A stretch of 64,000 nucleotides of DNA from Paraburkholderia largidicola (GTDB lineage Bacteria; Pseudomonadota; Gammaproteobacteria; Burkholderiales; Burkholderiaceae), in the NCBI RefSeq assembly GCF_013426895.1, contig NZ_AP023176.1, positions 1,860,001 through 1,924,000 on the forward strand, given 5' to 3'. The notes under the pieces were generated by a model. The model was not told where the DNA came from and made no database searches. It saw only the letters and a program-made list of their open reading frames with translations. This document shows, piece after piece, positions 9,032 to 18,826 of this stretch. Position 1 is the first letter of the stretch; the number at the start of each line of letters is the position of its first letter. The position numbers and the translations under genes are program-made.

Positions 9032-12000
9032 GTCAGGTTATCCAGCATCTCGCGCGTGCTTGCGGCGGCCGTGACGAAATCGAGCGCTTCGATCTCGGCG
9101 AGCAGCCGGTCGAAGCGTGGCTGCAACGCCGACGGCACATGCGGCGCGAGCGTTTCGGCGAGATCGAGCGCTTCCAGATTGGACGACTCCAGCCGTTCGA
9201 GCAAACGGCCAAGCCGCTCGCGATATTCGTCCGTCTGCAGCTGCGCGGCGCTCGCCGCCTGCGCGCCCTGCTTGCTGCCGAACACGACACGCAACTGCGC
9301 GACGCTGTCGAGCAGCAGCCGTTCGAGTCTGTCCACTTCGGCGTGCGAGACACATGCCGCTGAGTCTTCTCCGTCCGCCTCGATCACGCGATGTTCGAGC
9401 GCTGCCGCGACATCGGCAAGCGCCTTGGCGCCCATCGTGCCCGCGCTGCCCTTGATCGCATGCAGCAGCGCCGCGCTGCGCCCGGTGCCGCCGTGCTCCG
9501 CTTCGTCGCGCAAATCGTCGAGATGCCGTTCCATTTCGCTGACGAACACGCCAAGCGCCTTGCGGATCAGATCTTCACTGCCGCCAAAGCGCCCGACGAC
9601 CGATTCCTTCCGTTCGAGCAATTCGTTCACGGCAGGCTCATCGACGGTGCTCGCGTTCACCGTCGATGCCGGCGGTGCGCCGGCTCGCGTGTGGGTCAGC
9701 AACACGTCGACCAGTTGCGCGACGTCGATCGGTTTGCCGACATGGTCGTTCATGCCCGCCGCAAGACACGCGTCGCGGTCCGCGCGCGTCGCGTTGGCCG
9801 TCATCGCGATGATCGGCAGCGCGGCGAAGCGCTCATGCGAGCGGATCAGCCGCGTCGCTTCGAGACCGTCGACGTCCGGCATCTGCATGTCCATCAACAC
9901 GGCGTCGAACACACGCGTGCCCGTCAGCACCTTCTCGACGCCTTCCAGGCCGCTTTCGGCGAGCGCCACCTGCGCGCCTTCGCGGCTCAACAAGCCTTCG
10001 GCCACTTCGCGGTTCAACGGATTATCTTCGACGACCAGCAACGTGAGGCCGGCCAGGCGTCCCGCGCCCGCCGGTGCATGCGCCGGCCTCCGTTTCACGT
10101 GCGTGGTCTTCTGGCCCGTCAGCACGCGCTGCACGGTCTGCGCAAGCTGCTTCGGCGTGACGGGTTTCGTGACGAAGGCATCGAACGGCATGTCATCGGA
10201 TTCCTGCGCGGCGGCGAGCACTTCCTGACCGTACGCGGTGATCATCACGATAGCGGGCGTGCTGCGGCCCGCGCGCGCTTCGTCGATGCGCCGCGCCGCC
10301 GCCAGGCCGTCGAGGTCGGGCATGCGCCAGTCGAGCAGGATCACGTCGTAGCCTTCGTTCTCGCGCTCGGCGGCGCTCGTCAGCTTGACGGCCGAAATGC
10401 CACCCGGCACCACGTCCGCCTCCCAGCCGAGCGCACGCGCCGTGCGCGACAGCACTTCGCGCGCAATGCCGTTGTCGTCGGCGACGAGCACGCGCAAGCG
10501 CCGGTCGCGCGGCTGGTACAGATCGAAGTGATCCGCGGGCACCACGTCGCTGACACCGAGATTGATGTCGAACCAGAAGCGGCTGCCCTTGCCGAGTTCG
10601 CTCGCCACTTCGAGCCTGCCGCCCATCAGTTCGACGAGCCGCCGGCTGATCGCGAGGCCGAGGCCCGTGCCGCCGAAACGGCGCGTGGTCGACACTTCGG
10701 CCTGGCTGAAGCCTTCGAAAATCTGCGTGAGCTGCGCCTCGCTGATACCGATGCCGCTGTCCGTCACCGCGATGCGCACGCGCACGCCGTTATCGAGCCG
10801 CGACAGCAGCGTGAAACTGACGACGACCTGGCCTTTGATCGTGAACTTGAGCGCATTGCCCGCGAGATTCACGAGCACCTGTTGCAGCCGCAAACTGTCG
10901 CCGATCACGACGGGCGGCAGGTCCGGGCTGATGTCGAACAGGACTTCGACTTCCTTGTCGTACTGATTGCCCGAGAGCACGACGCCGAGATCCTGCATCA
11001 GCGGCTCGATTTCGAACGTATGCGTGTCGAGCTGAAGCTTGCCGGCTTCGATCTTCGAGTAATCGAGAATATCGTTCAGCAAACCGAGCAACGACTTCGC
11101 GGCCGTTTCGGCCTTGACGACATAGCCGCCCTGCCGCTCGTTGAGTCCCGTCGACTGCACGAGATCAAGCATGCCGAGCACCGCGTTCAACGGCGTGCGG
11201 ATTTCGTGGCTCATGTTGGCGAGGAACGCCGATTTCGCCGCATTCGCCGCGTCGGCCTGCTGCTTGGCGTCGCGCAGCCGAAGCTCGATATTGCGCGGCT
11301 CGGTGACATCGTGATTCACGCCCGTCATGCCGATGGGTTTGCCCGCGGCATCGTACTGAACCGTGAACGTCGTCTGGATATGGCGGATTTCGCCGTCGGG
11401 CAGCACGATCCGGTAAAGCGGCAGATCGATGTGCTTCGCGGCAAGTTTCCCGGCAAACGCCGCTTCCAGTTTTTCGACTGCGGGGGCGCGGTCTTCTTCG
11501 TACACGCGCGACAGCCAGTGCTCGAAGCGCAGACCGTCAGCAGGTGTCGACGCGTAGCCGAAAATCTCGAACATGCGCGGGTTCCAGCGCAGCGCGTCGC
11601 TCGCAAACTCCCATGACCAGATACCCAGTTCGGCGATGTCCGCAGCCAGCAGCAACTGGTCGCGCGCTTCCGACAACGCGGCGCGCTCGCGAATCTGTTC
11701 GGACATGTCGGTGATCACGCAGACGAAGCGGCGCTCGCGGCCCGTCACCATCGTCCCCGTCGACACATGGATGGGAAACTCGCTGCCGTCCTTGCGCAGG
11801 CCCGCCAGCTCGCATTCGCTGGCGATCTCGCGTGCGTCCTGGTTGCCGTTCTCGGCGAACTGCGACGCGTAGCGGGTGAACAGTTCGTTGACCGTGCCCG
11901 ACACGAGCACGCGCACATCCTTGCCGGCGATCTCGCGTTCCGCATAACCGAAGGCCTTCTCGCCCGCCGGGTTGAGCGTCAGGATCACGCCCGAGCGGTC

Positions 12001-13035
12001 GAGCGTGAGGATGGGATTGACGGCCGTGTCGAGAATCGCGCGCGTCGTTTCGAGACTCGTGGCCAGCTTGCGCTCGATGCGCGTGCGAGCGTTCGCGTTG
12101 CGCACCAGCCGCCAGCCGAACACGGCGAGCATCAGCACGAGCACGGTCGTGCCTGCCGCATGCCACAACGTGTCCGACCACCAGGGCGCGAGGATCTCGT
12201 CCTGTGCAAGCGCCGCGGCGACGAACAGCGGGTACTGGCTCAGATTGCGCACGCTGTTCAGGCGCGTCACGCCGTCCTGCGCGGACTTCGACACGAAGCG
12301 GCCCGATTCGCCCGATTGCCGATGGACCTTGAAGAGCATCGTGTCGGTGATGTTCTTGCCGACGAAGCGTGCTTCAAACGGACGGCGCACGATCATGATG
12401 CCGTTGTCCGCGACGAGCGCGACGGCGCCGTATCGGCCGATGTCCAGGCTGTCGTAAAAGTGCGAGAAGAAATCGATGTCGATGGTCGCGAGCGCAACGC
12501 CCGCGAACTGCCCGTCCGGTCCGTCGATGCGGCGCGATACGGGGATGATCCATTTCCCCGTCGAACGGCTTTTCACGGGCATGCCGACGTGCGGACCGCG
12601 GTCCGTGTGCGTGCGGTGGTAGACGAAATACTCGCGGTCGGCGTTGTTGAAGGTCCTGGCGAGCGTGGGCTGCGAGTTCGCGAGCCAGTTGCCGTCGCGG
12701 TCGTAGAGATAGAGGCCGTTCAGTTGCGGCAGTTCCGTCACGTTCTGCATGAACAGCCGATGCAGCCGGTCGAGCGCAGCAGGACTCACGCCGTCATGCT
12801 CGACGCGCTCCACGACGCCGACTAGCGTGGTGTCGGCCTGCTTGATGGTGTCGTCGGCGTGCTGCGCCATGGCGCGCGCGAGGTTCGCGGCCGCCACGGA
12901 CATTTCCTCCATCTGGTCCTGACGCGACGTGACGCTGCGCCATACGTCACTGCCGATCAACAGCGCGCAGACGACGACGAGAAACAGCGTCACGCGGATG
13001 GGAAGCGAGATCCGACTGAAAACACGACTGGCCAA
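9025..13035 (-). CDS. Hybrid sensor histidine kinase with Cache, PAS, two REC and HPt domains
   Basis: A 1336-residue membrane kinase. Membrane helix 1 is at about 12-30. A periplasmic double-Cache sensor (about 40-280) contains the NADREYFVYHRTH segment, and helix 2 lies at about 292-312. Two PAS domains follow (about 325-450 and 460-585). HisKA has its phospho-His in SHEIRTPLN near residue 608, and HATPase has DSGIGI and GTGLGLAIS. Two receivers follow (Asp in VILLDWRMPD near 900 and VLMDMQMPD near 1046), then a C-terminal HPt domain with His in LLHAIKGSAG near 1190. Its only cognate output nearby is the overlapping REC-GGDEF gene. Cache sensors usually bind small amino acids, amines or carboxylates; the ligand here is unknown. 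Confidence 0.94.
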   Translation of the reverse strand: MASRVFSRISLPIRVTLFLVVVCALLIGSDVWRSVTSRQDQMEEMSVAAANLARAMAQHADDTIKQADTTLVGVVERVEHDGVSPAALDRLHRLFMQNVTELPQLNGLYLYDRDGNWLANSQPTLARTFNNADREYFVYHRTHTDRGPHVGMPVKSRSTGKWIIPVSRRIDGPDGQFAGVALATIDIDFFSHFYDSLDIGRYGAVALVADNGIMIVRRPFEARFVGKNITDTMLFKVHRQSGESGRFVSKSAQDGVTRLNSVRNLSQYPLFVAAALAQDEILAPWWSDTLWHAAGTTVLVLMLAVFGWRLVRNANARTRIERKLATSLETTRAILDTAVNPILTLDRSGVILTLNPAGEKAFGYAEREIAGKDVRVLVSGTVNELFTRYASQFAENGNQDAREIASECELAGLRKDGSEFPIHVSTGTMVTGRERRFVCVITDMSEQIRERAALSEARDQLLLAADIAELGIWSWEFASDALRWNPRMFEIFGYASTPADGLRFEHWLSRVYEEDRAPAVEKLEAAFAGKLAAKHIDLPLYRIVLPDGEIRHIQTTFTVQYDAAGKPIGMTGVNHDVTEPRNIELRLRDAKQQADAANAAKSAFLANMSHEIRTPLNAVLGMLDLVQSTGLNERQGGYVVKAETAAKSLLGLLNDILDYSKIEAGKLQLDTHTFEIEPLMQDLGVVLSGNQYDKEVEVLFDISPDLPPVVIGDSLRLQQVLVNLAGNALKFTIKGQVVVSFTLLSRLDNGVRVRIAVTDSGIGISEAQLTQIFEGFSQAEVSTTRRFGGTGLGLAISRRLVELMGGRLEVASELGKGSRFWFDINLGVSDVVPADHFDLYQPRDRRLRVLVADDNGIAREVLSRTARALGWEADVVPGGISAVKLTSAAERENEGYDVILLDWRMPDLDGLAAARRIDEARAGRSTPAIVMITAYGQEVLAAAQESDDMPFDAFVTKPVTPKQLAQTVQRVLTGQKTTHVKRRPAHAPAGAGRLAGLTLLVVEDNPLNREVAEGLLSREGAQVALAESGLEGVEKVLTGTRVFDAVLMDMQMPDVDGLEATRLIRSHERFAALPIIAMTANATRADRDACLAAGMNDHVGKPIDVAQLVDVLLTHTRAGAPPASTVNASTVDEPAVNELLERKESVVGRFGGSEDLIRKALGVFVSEMERHLDDLRDEAEHGGTGRSAALLHAIKGSAGTMGAKALADVAAALEHRVIEADGEDSAACVSHAEVDRLERLLLDSVAQLRVVFGSKQGAQAASAAQLQTDEYRERLGRLLERLESSNLEALDLAETLAPHVPSALQPRFDRLLAEIEALDFVTAAASTREMLDNLTC

Positions 13036-13469
13036 ACGAAGTCTCCGACATGCTTACCGCATCATTTGAAGGTGGCCTACCGGCAATTTTTGCCTGTATT
13101 GGCGTAGCAGGCGCTGAGAAACACGCGAAACGACGGCTACGTACGCAAGGACGGTGCCTTGGTGCCTGATGTCGAGACTACCTTGACTTTCCGGTTAACG
13201 ACAATGGTCCGAGGTTCTTTAAGACGGCTGGCGTTGGTGAACCCAAAGGTGACTCAAAGCTGATTTTTGCTTTAGCTGGACGCTGTCGACTTCCGGGACG
13301 ACGTTATGCGCTCCCACAATCACCGACAGGTCCAGTGAGGATGCGTCACGACGGCTCAGGGTCTGCGTCTTCCCGCACGTGCAGGCGAGGCAAGCTGCAC
13401 GTTGCCAAACGCACCGCCCTGAACTATGTTCCAGCGGACGCGGCCAACTATTCCGGGAAGGATCGCAGA
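13036..13469. other. Intergenic region between divergent kinase and DASS transporter genes
   Basis: These 434 nt must contain the promoters of both divergent genes. An open frame reaches from 13335 into the transporter, but its first 45 codons have no family character, so I treat them as leader. I find no RNA gene, no convincing operator and no hidden coding fragment here. Confidence 0.5.
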
Positions 13470-14975
13470 ATGCTCTCGAGACTGAAAGCGACGTTCCGCT
13501 ACTTCAACAGCGTTGTCCCGTTCCGGCTGGGTCCCGCGCTGATCACAACGGCCGTGCTGGTAGCCCTGTTGCTGCTGCCTGTGCCGGAGGGGCTGAAGCC
13601 CAAGGCTTGGGGCCTCGTTGCCATATTTCTAACAACAATCGTTGCGATTATTTTGAAGGTCATGCCGATCGGGGTCATGGCGGTGATGGCAATCGTCGTC
13701 CTCTCGCTGTCACAGGTGACCTCGACCTCGTCCAAGGGGGCGATCGCCGATGCGTTGACCGCCTTCGACAGTCCGCTGATCTGGTTGATCGTGGTGGCCA
13801 TTCTGATCTCCCGCGGGCTGAAGAAGACCGGCCTGGGCAGTCGCATCGGCCTGATATTCATCTCACTGCTCGGCAAGCGCACGGTAGGCATCGGCTATGG
13901 TCTGGCCGTCTGTGAACTGGTGCTGGCGCCGTTCACACCCAGCAATACCGCGCGCGGTGGCGGCATCGTCCATCCGATCATGAAGTCGATCGCCAACGCT
14001 TTCGACTCGGATCCCGCCAGGGGAACCGAGGGCAAGGTCGGCACCTACCTGGCGATGGTCAACTATCACGCCAACCCGATTACCTCGGCGATGTTTCTGA
14101 CCGCCACCGCGCCCAATCCGCTGGTGGTGGACTACATCGCCAAGGCGACCGGTCAGAGCCTGCATCTGACCTGGACGAGCTGGGCGCTGTGCATGCTGCT
14201 GCCCGGCCTGCTATGCATGCTGGTCATGCCGCTCGTGATCTACGTGCTGGCGCCGCCGCAGCTCCATGCCACACCCAATGCGGTAGCGTATGCCCGCGCC
14301 GAACTGGCGAAGATGGGCCCCATGTCACCGAAGGAAATGGTCATGCTGGGGACCTTCGCGCTGTTACTGCTGCTGTGGGCCGACGTGCCGGCGATGGTGT
14401 TCGGTCCGTCGTTCATCCTGGATCCGACAGTGGTCGCCTTCGTCGGGCTGTTCCTGCTGATCATCACCGGCACCATTGACTGGGACGATGTGCTGTCGGA
14501 GAAGAGCGCCTGGGACACGCTGGTGTGGTTTGGTGCGCTCATCATGCTGGCCGAGCAACTGAACAAGCAAGGCGTGATCACCTGGTTCTCGGAAGCCATG
14601 AAGAGCGCGATCGTTGCCAGCGGCATCGGCTGGGGCGCCACTGCCACGATCCTGGTACTGGCCTTCGTGTTTTCACACTACCTGTTTGCCAGTACGACGG
14701 CGCACATCAGTGCGATGATGCTCGCCTTCCTGACGGTCGGGGTCCATCTGATGCCACCCGGCTATGTGGCGCCGTTCATGCTGATGATGGCGGCCGGCTC
14801 GGCGATCATGATGACGCTGACCCACTATGCGACGGGCACGTCGCCGATCATCTTCGGTAGCGGCTACGTCACGATGGGAACCTGGTGGCGCGTCGGCTTT
14901 GTGATGTGTGTGGTGGAGTTGCTGATCTTCGCGGTGGTGGGCAGCCTCTGGTGGAAGATGCTCGGCTTCTGGTGA
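13470..14975 (+). CDS. DASS-family anion/dicarboxylate transporter (CitT/YbhI-like)
   Basis: A 501-residue, multi-spanning inner-membrane protein of the divalent anion:sodium symporter family. The two re-entrant hairpin motifs that bind carboxylate and Na+ are visible: PSNTARGGGIVHP in the first repeat and HYATGTSPIIFGSG in the second. Family members carry citrate, succinate, tartrate or related di/tricarboxylates, by symport or antiport; the substrate cannot be read from the sequence. The start MLSRLKATFR is chosen because a GGGAAGGA tract lies just upstream and the preceding codons look non-coding. It stands alone, with convergent small redox genes downstream. Confidence 0.88.
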   Translation: MLSRLKATFRYFNSVVPFRLGPALITTAVLVALLLLPVPEGLKPKAWGLVAIFLTTIVAIILKVMPIGVMAVMAIVVLSLSQVTSTSSKGAIADALTAFDSPLIWLIVVAILISRGLKKTGLGSRIGLIFISLLGKRTVGIGYGLAVCELVLAPFTPSNTARGGGIVHPIMKSIANAFDSDPARGTEGKVGTYLAMVNYHANPITSAMFLTATAPNPLVVDYIAKATGQSLHLTWTSWALCMLLPGLLCMLVMPLVIYVLAPPQLHATPNAVAYARAELAKMGPMSPKEMVMLGTFALLLLLWADVPAMVFGPSFILDPTVVAFVGLFLLIITGTIDWDDVLSEKSAWDTLVWFGALIMLAEQLNKQGVITWFSEAMKSAIVASGIGWGATATILVLAFVFSHYLFASTTAHISAMMLAFLTVGVHLMPPGYVAPFMLMMAAGSAIMMTLTHYATGTSPIIFGSGYVTMGTWWRVGFVMCVVELLIFAVVGSLWWKMLGFW

Positions 14976-15037
14976 AGCCGTAGCCTGTCCTGCTTTCGCC
15001 AGTCAAACTGTGACTGCCCTGTGTTCACGAGGCAGGA

Positions 15038-15637
15038 TCAGTCGAACTTGACCAGGTCCTGAAAGATCAGTTGACCCCAGCTATTTCCGCGCGCCTGCAC
15101 GAGCAGTCCACCTTCCGAAAGGCCGCCAAGCTTGATCGGCGAGAAACCGAGGTTTTCCGCAAGCGCACCAGTCTCCGCTGCGGCGCCGTCATCGTCGCTC
15201 GCCAGGAACACGACTCTCCTGCCACCATGTACGGCGGGATCCTGCCCAAGGACGGCCGCGGGCAAATGATTGAAGCCCTTGACCAGTCTGCCGCCTGTGA
15301 AAGCCTGCGCGACGGCTCTGGCAGACGGTTGTCCACCCAGTTCCTCAGGGGGCACGCCGTAGGCATTGGTCACATCGACGATGATCTTCCCCTGCCAGGT
15401 GGGCAGCGCCTTCGCGACATCCCGGTGCGACTTGAAACCGACAGCCAGAAAGACGATGTCCGCCTTGACCGCTTCCGTCAGTTTTCTGGGAATGATCGTA
15501 GGTCCGATCGCAGCGGCAGCGGATGCAAAGCTTTCCGGATCGCGAGTAGTTGCAACGGATACTTCGATGCCGCTTCGGGCAAACGCCCTGGCAAGCGCCT
15601 GGCCGATCTTGCCGAAACCAATAATTGCGTAGCTCAT
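15038..15637 (-). CDS. NADPH-dependent F420 reductase-like / NAD(P)-binding oxidoreductase
   Basis: A 199-residue protein with an N-terminal Rossmann fold: GFGKIGQALARAFARSG at residues 7-23 is the dinucleotide loop. The layout matches the F420-dependent NADP oxidoreductase domain family (YjgC/Fno-like). Such proteins in proteobacteria lacking F420 are usually of unknown substrate and probably use NADP(H). It is the first of several small oxidoreductases in the 15-25 kb cluster, 72 nt beyond the SDR gene, and both are transcribed leftward. It is probably under the same divergent LysR control. Confidence 0.8.
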   Translation of the reverse strand: MSYAIIGFGKIGQALARAFARSGIEVSVATTRDPESFASAAAAIGPTIIPRKLTEAVKADIVFLAVGFKSHRDVAKALPTWQGKIIVDVTNAYGVPPEELGGQPSARAVAQAFTGGRLVKGFNHLPAAVLGQDPAVHGGRRVVFLASDDDGAAAETGALAENLGFSPIKLGGLSEGGLLVQARGNSWGQLIFQDLVKFD

Positions 15638-15709
15638 CAGTTTTCCTTCGGTGTGGCACGCCCTGCGGGCTCCTGATATCGCATGGAGTGGCCCGTCGGG
15701 CGTAGCGCG

Positions 15710-16453
15710 TCAGAGTTGTGCCAGGCCGCCGTCGGCGGCGACCTCGCTGGCGGTCATGAAACTGCTGTCCGGCGACGCGAGAAAGGCGGCCACCGCTGCG
15801 ATCTCCGCCGGATCGGCCATGCGCTGGAGCGGGGTCATCGAGGCGAAGACCTTCTGACCCTCCTCGCCCAGCGCTTCCTTCGCGAGTTCGGTCGCCGTCG
15901 CTCCGGGCGACAGCACGTTGACCCGGATGCCCGTGCCCTTCAGGTCCTCCGCCCAGGTCCGCGCGAGGTTGCGCACTGCCGCCTTGCTCGCGCTGTAGGC
16001 GCTCATCGCCGGGGCGCCCGTGGTGCCGGCGCTCGATCCCGTCAGGATGATCGAACCGCCCTCGCCCATCAGCGGCAGCGCCTTCTGGACCGTGAAGATC
16101 GTACCTTTCACATTGGTGTCGAAGGTTTCGTCGATGTGCTCGGCGGTGATCTTGCCGAGCGCAAGCTGGCTTCCCGCCCCGGCATTGGCGAAGACGATGT
16201 CGAGGGTGCCGCGCCCGGCCTTCACCGCCGCGTAGAGTCGGTCGAGATCGGCCGGATCGGAGACCGAGCCCTTCACCGCGCGGGCGTTGGAACCGAGGTC
16301 GGCCACAGCGGCATCGAGCGCCTCCTGCCGGCGGCCGAAGATGAAGACGAAGGCGCCTTCCTCGATAAAGCGCTTTGCGGCGGCGCGGCCGATCCCGGTC
16401 GCGCCGCCGGTAATCACGGCCGTCTTTCCATTCAGTCTTTTCATGTCATGCAT
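15710..16453 (-). CDS. SDR-family NAD(P)-dependent oxidoreductase
   Basis: A 247-residue classical short-chain dehydrogenase. The cofactor motif TGGATGIGRAAAKRF is at residues 16-30, NAG in FANAGAG, the catalytic Ser in LTGSSAGT and the YSASK motif of the active site is intact. The lack of an acidic residue at the end of strand 2 (FGRRQEALD) fits NADP(H) preference. It is divergent from a LysR gene with a good LysR box in between, so it is probably that regulator's target. Its substrate is unknown. Confidence 0.9.
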   Translation of the reverse strand: MHDMKRLNGKTAVITGGATGIGRAAAKRFIEEGAFVFIFGRRQEALDAAVADLGSNARAVKGSVSDPADLDRLYAAVKAGRGTLDIVFANAGAGSQLALGKITAEHIDETFDTNVKGTIFTVQKALPLMGEGGSIILTGSSAGTTGAPAMSAYSASKAAVRNLARTWAEDLKGTGIRVNVLSPGATATELAKEALGEEGQKVFASMTPLQRMADPAEIAAVAAFLASPDSSFMTASEVAADGGLAQL

Positions 16454-16507
16454 CCTTCGAAAACAAAAGCGACAACACGATTCTGAAGCTATTGATTCAT
16501 GAAGCCA

Positions 16508-16528
16508 ATTGACTAAAAATCTATCAAT
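16508..16528. promoter_or_regulatory. LysR-type box (ATTGA-N11-TCAAT) between SDR and LysR genes
   Basis: A perfect 5-bp inverted repeat with an 11-nt AT-rich spacer contains the T-N11-A core of LysR recognition sites. It ends 22 nt before the LysR start codon and lies 55 nt from the SDR start, where a LysR protein could control both directions. Another ATTGA lies just upstream at 16491. Confidence 0.6.
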
Positions 16529-16550
16529 ACCATCTACTTTTTAGATACCT

Positions 16551-17516
16551 ATGCTCGACAACGTCACCATCAATCAACTTCGGGCTTTCGTCGCCGTGTG
16601 TGATCAGGGAAGCTTTTCCGGGGCCGCACGGGAGCTGCGGCGTGCGCAGTCGGCGATCAGTCACGCGATCAGCGCGCTCGAGAGTGCCTTTGATGTGCTG
16701 CTGTTCGAGCGCAACGCTCGCAAAGCGACGCTGACGGCCGCGGGACGCAGCCTTCTGCCTGATGCTCGCGGGGTGATCTCACGCACCGAGGAAATGAAGA
16801 TGCGCGCGGTCGCGATTGCCGAAGCGGGGGTACCACAGGTCTCGATTGCCGTGGATACCTATTTTCCGCGTGCGCACCTGATTGAATGCCTGCGCACCCT
16901 GCAGGTCGACTTTCCAACGGTAGCGATCAATCTGCGCATGACGACCATGCAGGGCGGCGAGCGCCTGGTGCTCGAAGGCACGTGCGCATTGGCGGTGACG
17001 ATCACGGACGTGCCGGAGCTGAGCCCAGGCACCATAGAAAGGCAGCATTTATGTGAAGCGCAAATGGTGACCGTCTGTGCGCCATCGCATCCGCTGGCCG
17101 CGATCGCGGCGCCGATCCCGCGGGAGGAATTCGGCCGGCACATCCAGCTCGTCGTAACCGACAATCAGCCCGATGCGGATAAGACACAACAAGGCATCGC
17201 CAGTGAACGCCAGTGGCTGGTGAATGACCTCGGCGCGAAGCACGATCTGCTCCGGGGAAGTTTGTGCTGGGGGCACATGCCGCATCATCTGGTTGCGCAA
17301 GACCTCGCGAATGGAACGCTTGTCGAACTCCAACGGCGCGCATGGCACATGCGCCCCCTCACGTTCATGATTTCGCAGCGGCGCGGGTACTCGTTTTCCG
17401 AATGCGAGACACGGCTGATCGAGTTCCTTCGCAATCCACATCACTTTCCAAAGGATGCCAGCCAGCGCTCCGCCTCACGCAAAGGCAAAAAAAACCCGAA
17501 GGCTCGTCACGCGTGA
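16551..17516 (+). CDS. LysR-family transcriptional regulator
   Basis: A 321-residue LysR-type regulator. The N-terminal winged HTH (residues 5-65) includes INQLRAFVAVCDQGSFSGAA and AQSAISHAISALE, with a linker helix and effector domain to about residue 295. A lysine/arginine-rich C-terminal tail (ASRKGKKNPKARHA) follows. It is divergent from the SDR/F420-reductase-like pair, which is the likely regulon. Members of this group often control detoxifying oxidoreductases, but no inducer can be inferred. Confidence 0.9.
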   Translation: MLDNVTINQLRAFVAVCDQGSFSGAARELRRAQSAISHAISALESAFDVLLFERNARKATLTAAGRSLLPDARGVISRTEEMKMRAVAIAEAGVPQVSIAVDTYFPRAHLIECLRTLQVDFPTVAINLRMTTMQGGERLVLEGTCALAVTITDVPELSPGTIERQHLCEAQMVTVCAPSHPLAAIAAPIPREEFGRHIQLVVTDNQPDADKTQQGIASERQWLVNDLGAKHDLLRGSLCWGHMPHHLVAQDLANGTLVELQRRAWHMRPLTFMISQRRGYSFSECETRLIEFLRNPHHFPKDASQRSASRKGKKNPKARHA

Positions 17517-17697
17517 GCAACGGTCAGCAGGGTTTGCCGCTCCTCGGCGGATGTCCGCAAAGTAGACGTCCTGCCGGGGCAAAGGCGCGAGAGACCAACC
17601 TGATTCACCTGCAAACACACGGCAGTGTCTGTTCACTGTAACGTCCGTGCGATCGGGGCCGGGGAGTGTGTCGCGGCTTTTAGAACTTCCGCGACGA

Positions 17698-18153
17698 TCA
17701 ACCGCGTGAAGGCGCAGGGCGCTTCATACTCATCAGCTCTTCCACCTCATGTCGATCATGCGCGGATAAGATCGGGACAGTCAGCCATTTCCCATCAGGG
17801 TATGCGTGGGCTTCGTCGTAGAGCTTGACCAACTGTGGACTCCAGGAATAACGCCGCGCCTCGAAGTTCTCTCGCTCAACTCGCCCCAAGACCACCAGAA
17901 CCGACAACAACCTGTATGCCGGCAGCAGAGTGCAGAAGGCCTTGGTTTTCTTGTAGCGCAGTGACCAACCGCGTTTCTTGCCACCATATAGCCAGTCTGG
18001 CGCGAAAACGCCGGGGTAGGATGCCTCGATCCAGTGACGTAGTTCGACCCAATGTTCAAACGCCTCCGGCCCCATCCAGTCGCGGACAGTGCGCTCATCG
18101 GGTTGTGAAGATTTGTCGGCGATTCTGTCGCCGATCAGGGCGGACTGTTTCAT
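17698..18153 (-). CDS. DUF3788 family protein
   Basis: A 151-residue soluble protein. The pattern DWLYGGKKRGWSLRYKKTKAFCTLLP followed by LVVLGRVERENFE matches the DUF3788 family, a small domain of unknown function that is part of the broad DUF1801/YdhG-like fold group. No signal peptide or membrane segment is present. It lies 19 nt after the cupin gene and is probably co-transcribed with it. No function is assigned. Confidence 0.75.
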   Translation of the reverse strand: MKQSALIGDRIADKSSQPDERTVRDWMGPEAFEHWVELRHWIEASYPGVFAPDWLYGGKKRGWSLRYKKTKAFCTLLPAYRLLSVLVVLGRVERENFEARRYSWSPQLVKLYDEAHAYPDGKWLTVPILSAHDRHEVEELMSMKRPAPSRG

Positions 18154-18172
18154 GTTGCTTTCCTCTTCGTAG

Positions 18173-18592
18173 TTACCTGATCGGCGAGGTCAGCGCTTTG
18201 TCGTTGGTATCGAGGACGAACACAGCGATCAGCTTTGCCGGCTCGGTCTTGCTCGCGTTGCGGCTGATCGAATGGAGAGCGCCCGGCGGTTCGGACCAGC
18301 TCTCGCCTGCCCGATAGATGTGCGTCTCACCGTCATTCACCTTCGACTCGATCGCACCCGCGACCACGTAGGCGTAAATGAAGGCCGACCTCGCGTGGGA
18401 ATGAGGCGGGGAAGCCGCGCCCGGCGCGTAGTCGACTTCCACAGCAATCAGCGACTTGCCGGGAACATTGGGAATGACTCCATCGAAGTTCTTGGTGACG
18501 GTTTCCCCTGCGCCGTCGTGGGCCGAGGCGGAGCAGGCCGTCACGATGGCGAGTGTCACGTAGCTGGCAGCGATGATGGTTCGGATCTTCAT
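18173..18592 (-). CDS. Exported cupin-domain protein
   Basis: A 139-residue protein with a Sec-type signal peptide (hydrophobic stretch to about residue 20, then CSASAHDGAGE) and one cupin barrel. The metal-binding pattern is visible: SPPHSHARSAFIYAYVVAG as cupin motif 1 (HxH...E-like) and PGALHSISRN as motif 2. It probably binds a divalent metal in the periplasm. An alternative is a lipoprotein, since a Cys lies at the end of the hydrophobic region (VTACSASA), although it lacks a strict lipobox. Its neighbours are DUF3788 and an AhpD-like gene. The substrate is unknown. Confidence 0.8.
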   Translation of the reverse strand: MKIRTIIAASYVTLAIVTACSASAHDGAGETVTKNFDGVIPNVPGKSLIAVEVDYAPGAASPPHSHARSAFIYAYVVAGAIESKVNDGETHIYRAGESWSEPPGALHSISRNASKTEPAKLIAVFVLDTNDKALTSPIR

Positions 18593-18826
18593 GGACTTTT
18601 CCTTCTGAGTATCGGCTAGTCTTTTGCACTTCGGTGTTTTTATGCCGGCCTTGCCTCAGGCCACCGCCACTTCCAACCCGCGCTGCACTGCCCTTCCCCC
18701 TGGCTCCGTGGCAGAGCCATCGGCACCAGGAAAACGGACAACGACGATTCACGGGAGGGCAAAACTGCTCGCCCTCCTGGGCTTCTCACGGACGAACGCG
18801 GAGGGCCTCGATTGCTTGAACAGCGT

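Noticed and set aside
9391..11616. A 741-codon plus-strand frame over the hybrid kinase
   Set aside because: It is antisense to a clear multi-domain kinase, with Arg/His-rich composition and no motif.
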